A stretch of DNA of 7,370 nucleotides from assembly GCA_017860555.1 (NCBI GenBank), contig JAGDMJ010000155.1:1-7370 (forward strand). Direction: 5' to 3'. The stretch is from Bacteroidota bacterium. Its GTDB lineage: Bacteria; Bacteroidota; Ignavibacteria; UBA10030; UBA6906. The notes beneath the pieces were generated by a model. It saw nothing but the letters and a program-made list of their open reading frames with translations. It had not been told where the DNA came from and searched no databases. Position numbers and translations under genes: made by a program. Within the stretch, counting starts at the first letter, position 1, and every line of letters begins with the position of its first letter. Below, in pieces: positions 6,757 to 7,370 of the stretch.

Positions 6757-7221
6757 ATGCTTTCTGAAGAGAGCCTCAAAAGGATCGAAGAGCTGAAGAA
6801 ACGCTACCAGCACCCCCAGTCGGTCGTCATCGATGCGCTCTGGATGTGGCAGAAGGAGCATGGCTGGGTGTCCGAAGAAGGCATGAAACAGATCGCCGAC
6901 CTGCTCGGCATCCCGGTGCATCACGTCTACGGGGTGGTGACCTTCTACACGATGTTCAACAAACAGCCGGTCGGGAAGCACAAGATCGAAGTGTGCACGA
7001 ATGTATCGTGCATGCTCAGGGATGGCGAGAAGATTCTCAAGCACATCGAGTCCAGGCTCAATATCAAGGCCGGGCAGACCACTCCTGACAACCGGTTCAC
7101 GCTGGTGGAGGCCGAATGCCTGGGTTCCTGCGGGACCGCGCCGATGATGCAGGTCGGTGACAGGTATTACGAAAACCTTGACGCGGCGAAGGTAGATACG
7201 ATCCTCAACGGGCTGACGTGA
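6757..7221 (+). CDS. nuoE: NADH-quinone oxidoreductase subunit E (24 kDa type)
   Basis: NuoE is the thioredoxin-fold [2Fe-2S] subunit (cluster N1a) of the NADH-oxidising module of complex I and binds next to NuoF. The 154-residue product has an N-terminal helical part, the segment GVVTFYTMF (59-67), and the four cluster ligands: C80 and C85 in VCTNVSC, and C121 and C125 in ECLGSCGTAP. The ATG at 6757 is chosen because AAGGA lies four bases upstream and the family-like sequence LSEESLKRIEELKKRY begins there. An in-frame GTG at 6730 would add nine residues (163 in all) but lacks a nearby ribosome site. The stop overlaps a possible nuoF GTG start. Confidence 0.95.
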   Translation: MLSEESLKRIEELKKRYQHPQSVVIDALWMWQKEHGWVSEEGMKQIADLLGIPVHHVYGVVTFYTMFNKQPVGKHKIEVCTNVSCMLRDGEKILKHIESRLNIKAGQTTPDNRFTLVEAECLGSCGTAPMMQVGDRYYENLDAAKVDTILNGLT

Positions 7222-7223
7222 CC

Positions 7224-7370
7224 ATGGAACTCCGCATTCTTCCCGCTATTCCAGACTACCACCGCATTGACATCTACGAGTCGCACGGCGGCTACGAGAT
7301 GCTTCGCAAAGCGCTGAGCTTGAAACCGGAAGAGGTCACGGAGGAGGTGAAAAAATCCAACCTGCGCGGG
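7224..7370 (+). CDS. nuoF: NADH-quinone oxidoreductase subunit F, N-terminal 49 codons, cut by window edge
   Basis: NuoF binds NADH, FMN and a [4Fe-4S] cluster and is the entry point for electrons in complex I. Only the beginning is present. The segment GGYEMLRKALSLKPEEVTEE (22-41), then VKKSNLRG at the right edge, matches the part of NuoF just before the glycine-rich FMN/NADH loop, which lies outside the window. The ATG at 7224 follows the nuoE stop by two bases; a GTG at 7218 in the same frame would overlap that stop. No strong ribosome site is seen, so translation is probably coupled to nuoE. Confidence 0.9.
   Translation, partial: MELRILPAIPDYHRIDIYESHGGYEMLRKALSLKPEEVTEEVKKSNLRG

Overview
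This 7,370-base window is a stretch of bacterial housekeeping genes, moderately GC-rich and tightly coded. It holds three transcription units. On the minus strand, positions 1400 to 1 carry the first 466 codons of a class II (adenosylcobalamin-dependent) ribonucleotide reductase, nrdJ, which runs off the left edge. Diverging from it on the plus strand is a complete long-chain fatty acid-CoA ligase of the FadD15 type (1987-3804). From 4016 onward lies the start of a respiratory complex I operon, nuoA-nuoB-nuoC-nuoD-nuoE, with the first 49 codons of nuoF cut by the right edge.

The genes between them cover DNA building-block synthesis, fatty acid activation and NADH:quinone electron transfer. 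In the nuo operon the membrane anchor subunit NuoA comes first, then the quinone-module subunits NuoB, NuoC and NuoD, then the NADH-module subunits NuoE and NuoF. NuoC and NuoD are separate, not fused as in enterobacteria. nuoA/nuoB overlap by 10 bases and nuoB/nuoC by 4, which points to translational coupling. The largest gap inside the operon is before nuoE.

The non-coding DNA is the less ordinary part. Each of the three units has a well-formed sigma70-like promoter with exactly 17 bases between its boxes. The nrdJ promoter is about 240 bases upstream of its gene, and the leader between them can fold into several stems ending in an intrinsic-terminator-like hairpin; this could be an attenuator, an unrecognised riboswitch, or a separate small RNA. 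The acyl-CoA ligase is followed by a long polypurine/polypyrimidine inverted repeat that ends just before the nuo promoter. The nuo transcript should start with a perfect 10-bp stem-loop. A cluster of ATTCCG-type half-sites sits just upstream of the ligase promoter and may be an operator.

The organism is bacterial. A B12-dependent RNR, a complete-type nuo operon including nuoE and nuoF, unfused nuoC/nuoD and the style of the ligase would fit an uncultured member of the Chlorobi/Ignavibacteria side of the FCB group, but this is a weak inference. Clear Shine-Dalgarno sequences and E. coli-like promoters argue against a typical Bacteroidia. I see no mobile element, CRISPR array, tRNA, rRNA or defence system, and no evidence of a wholly new protein system.
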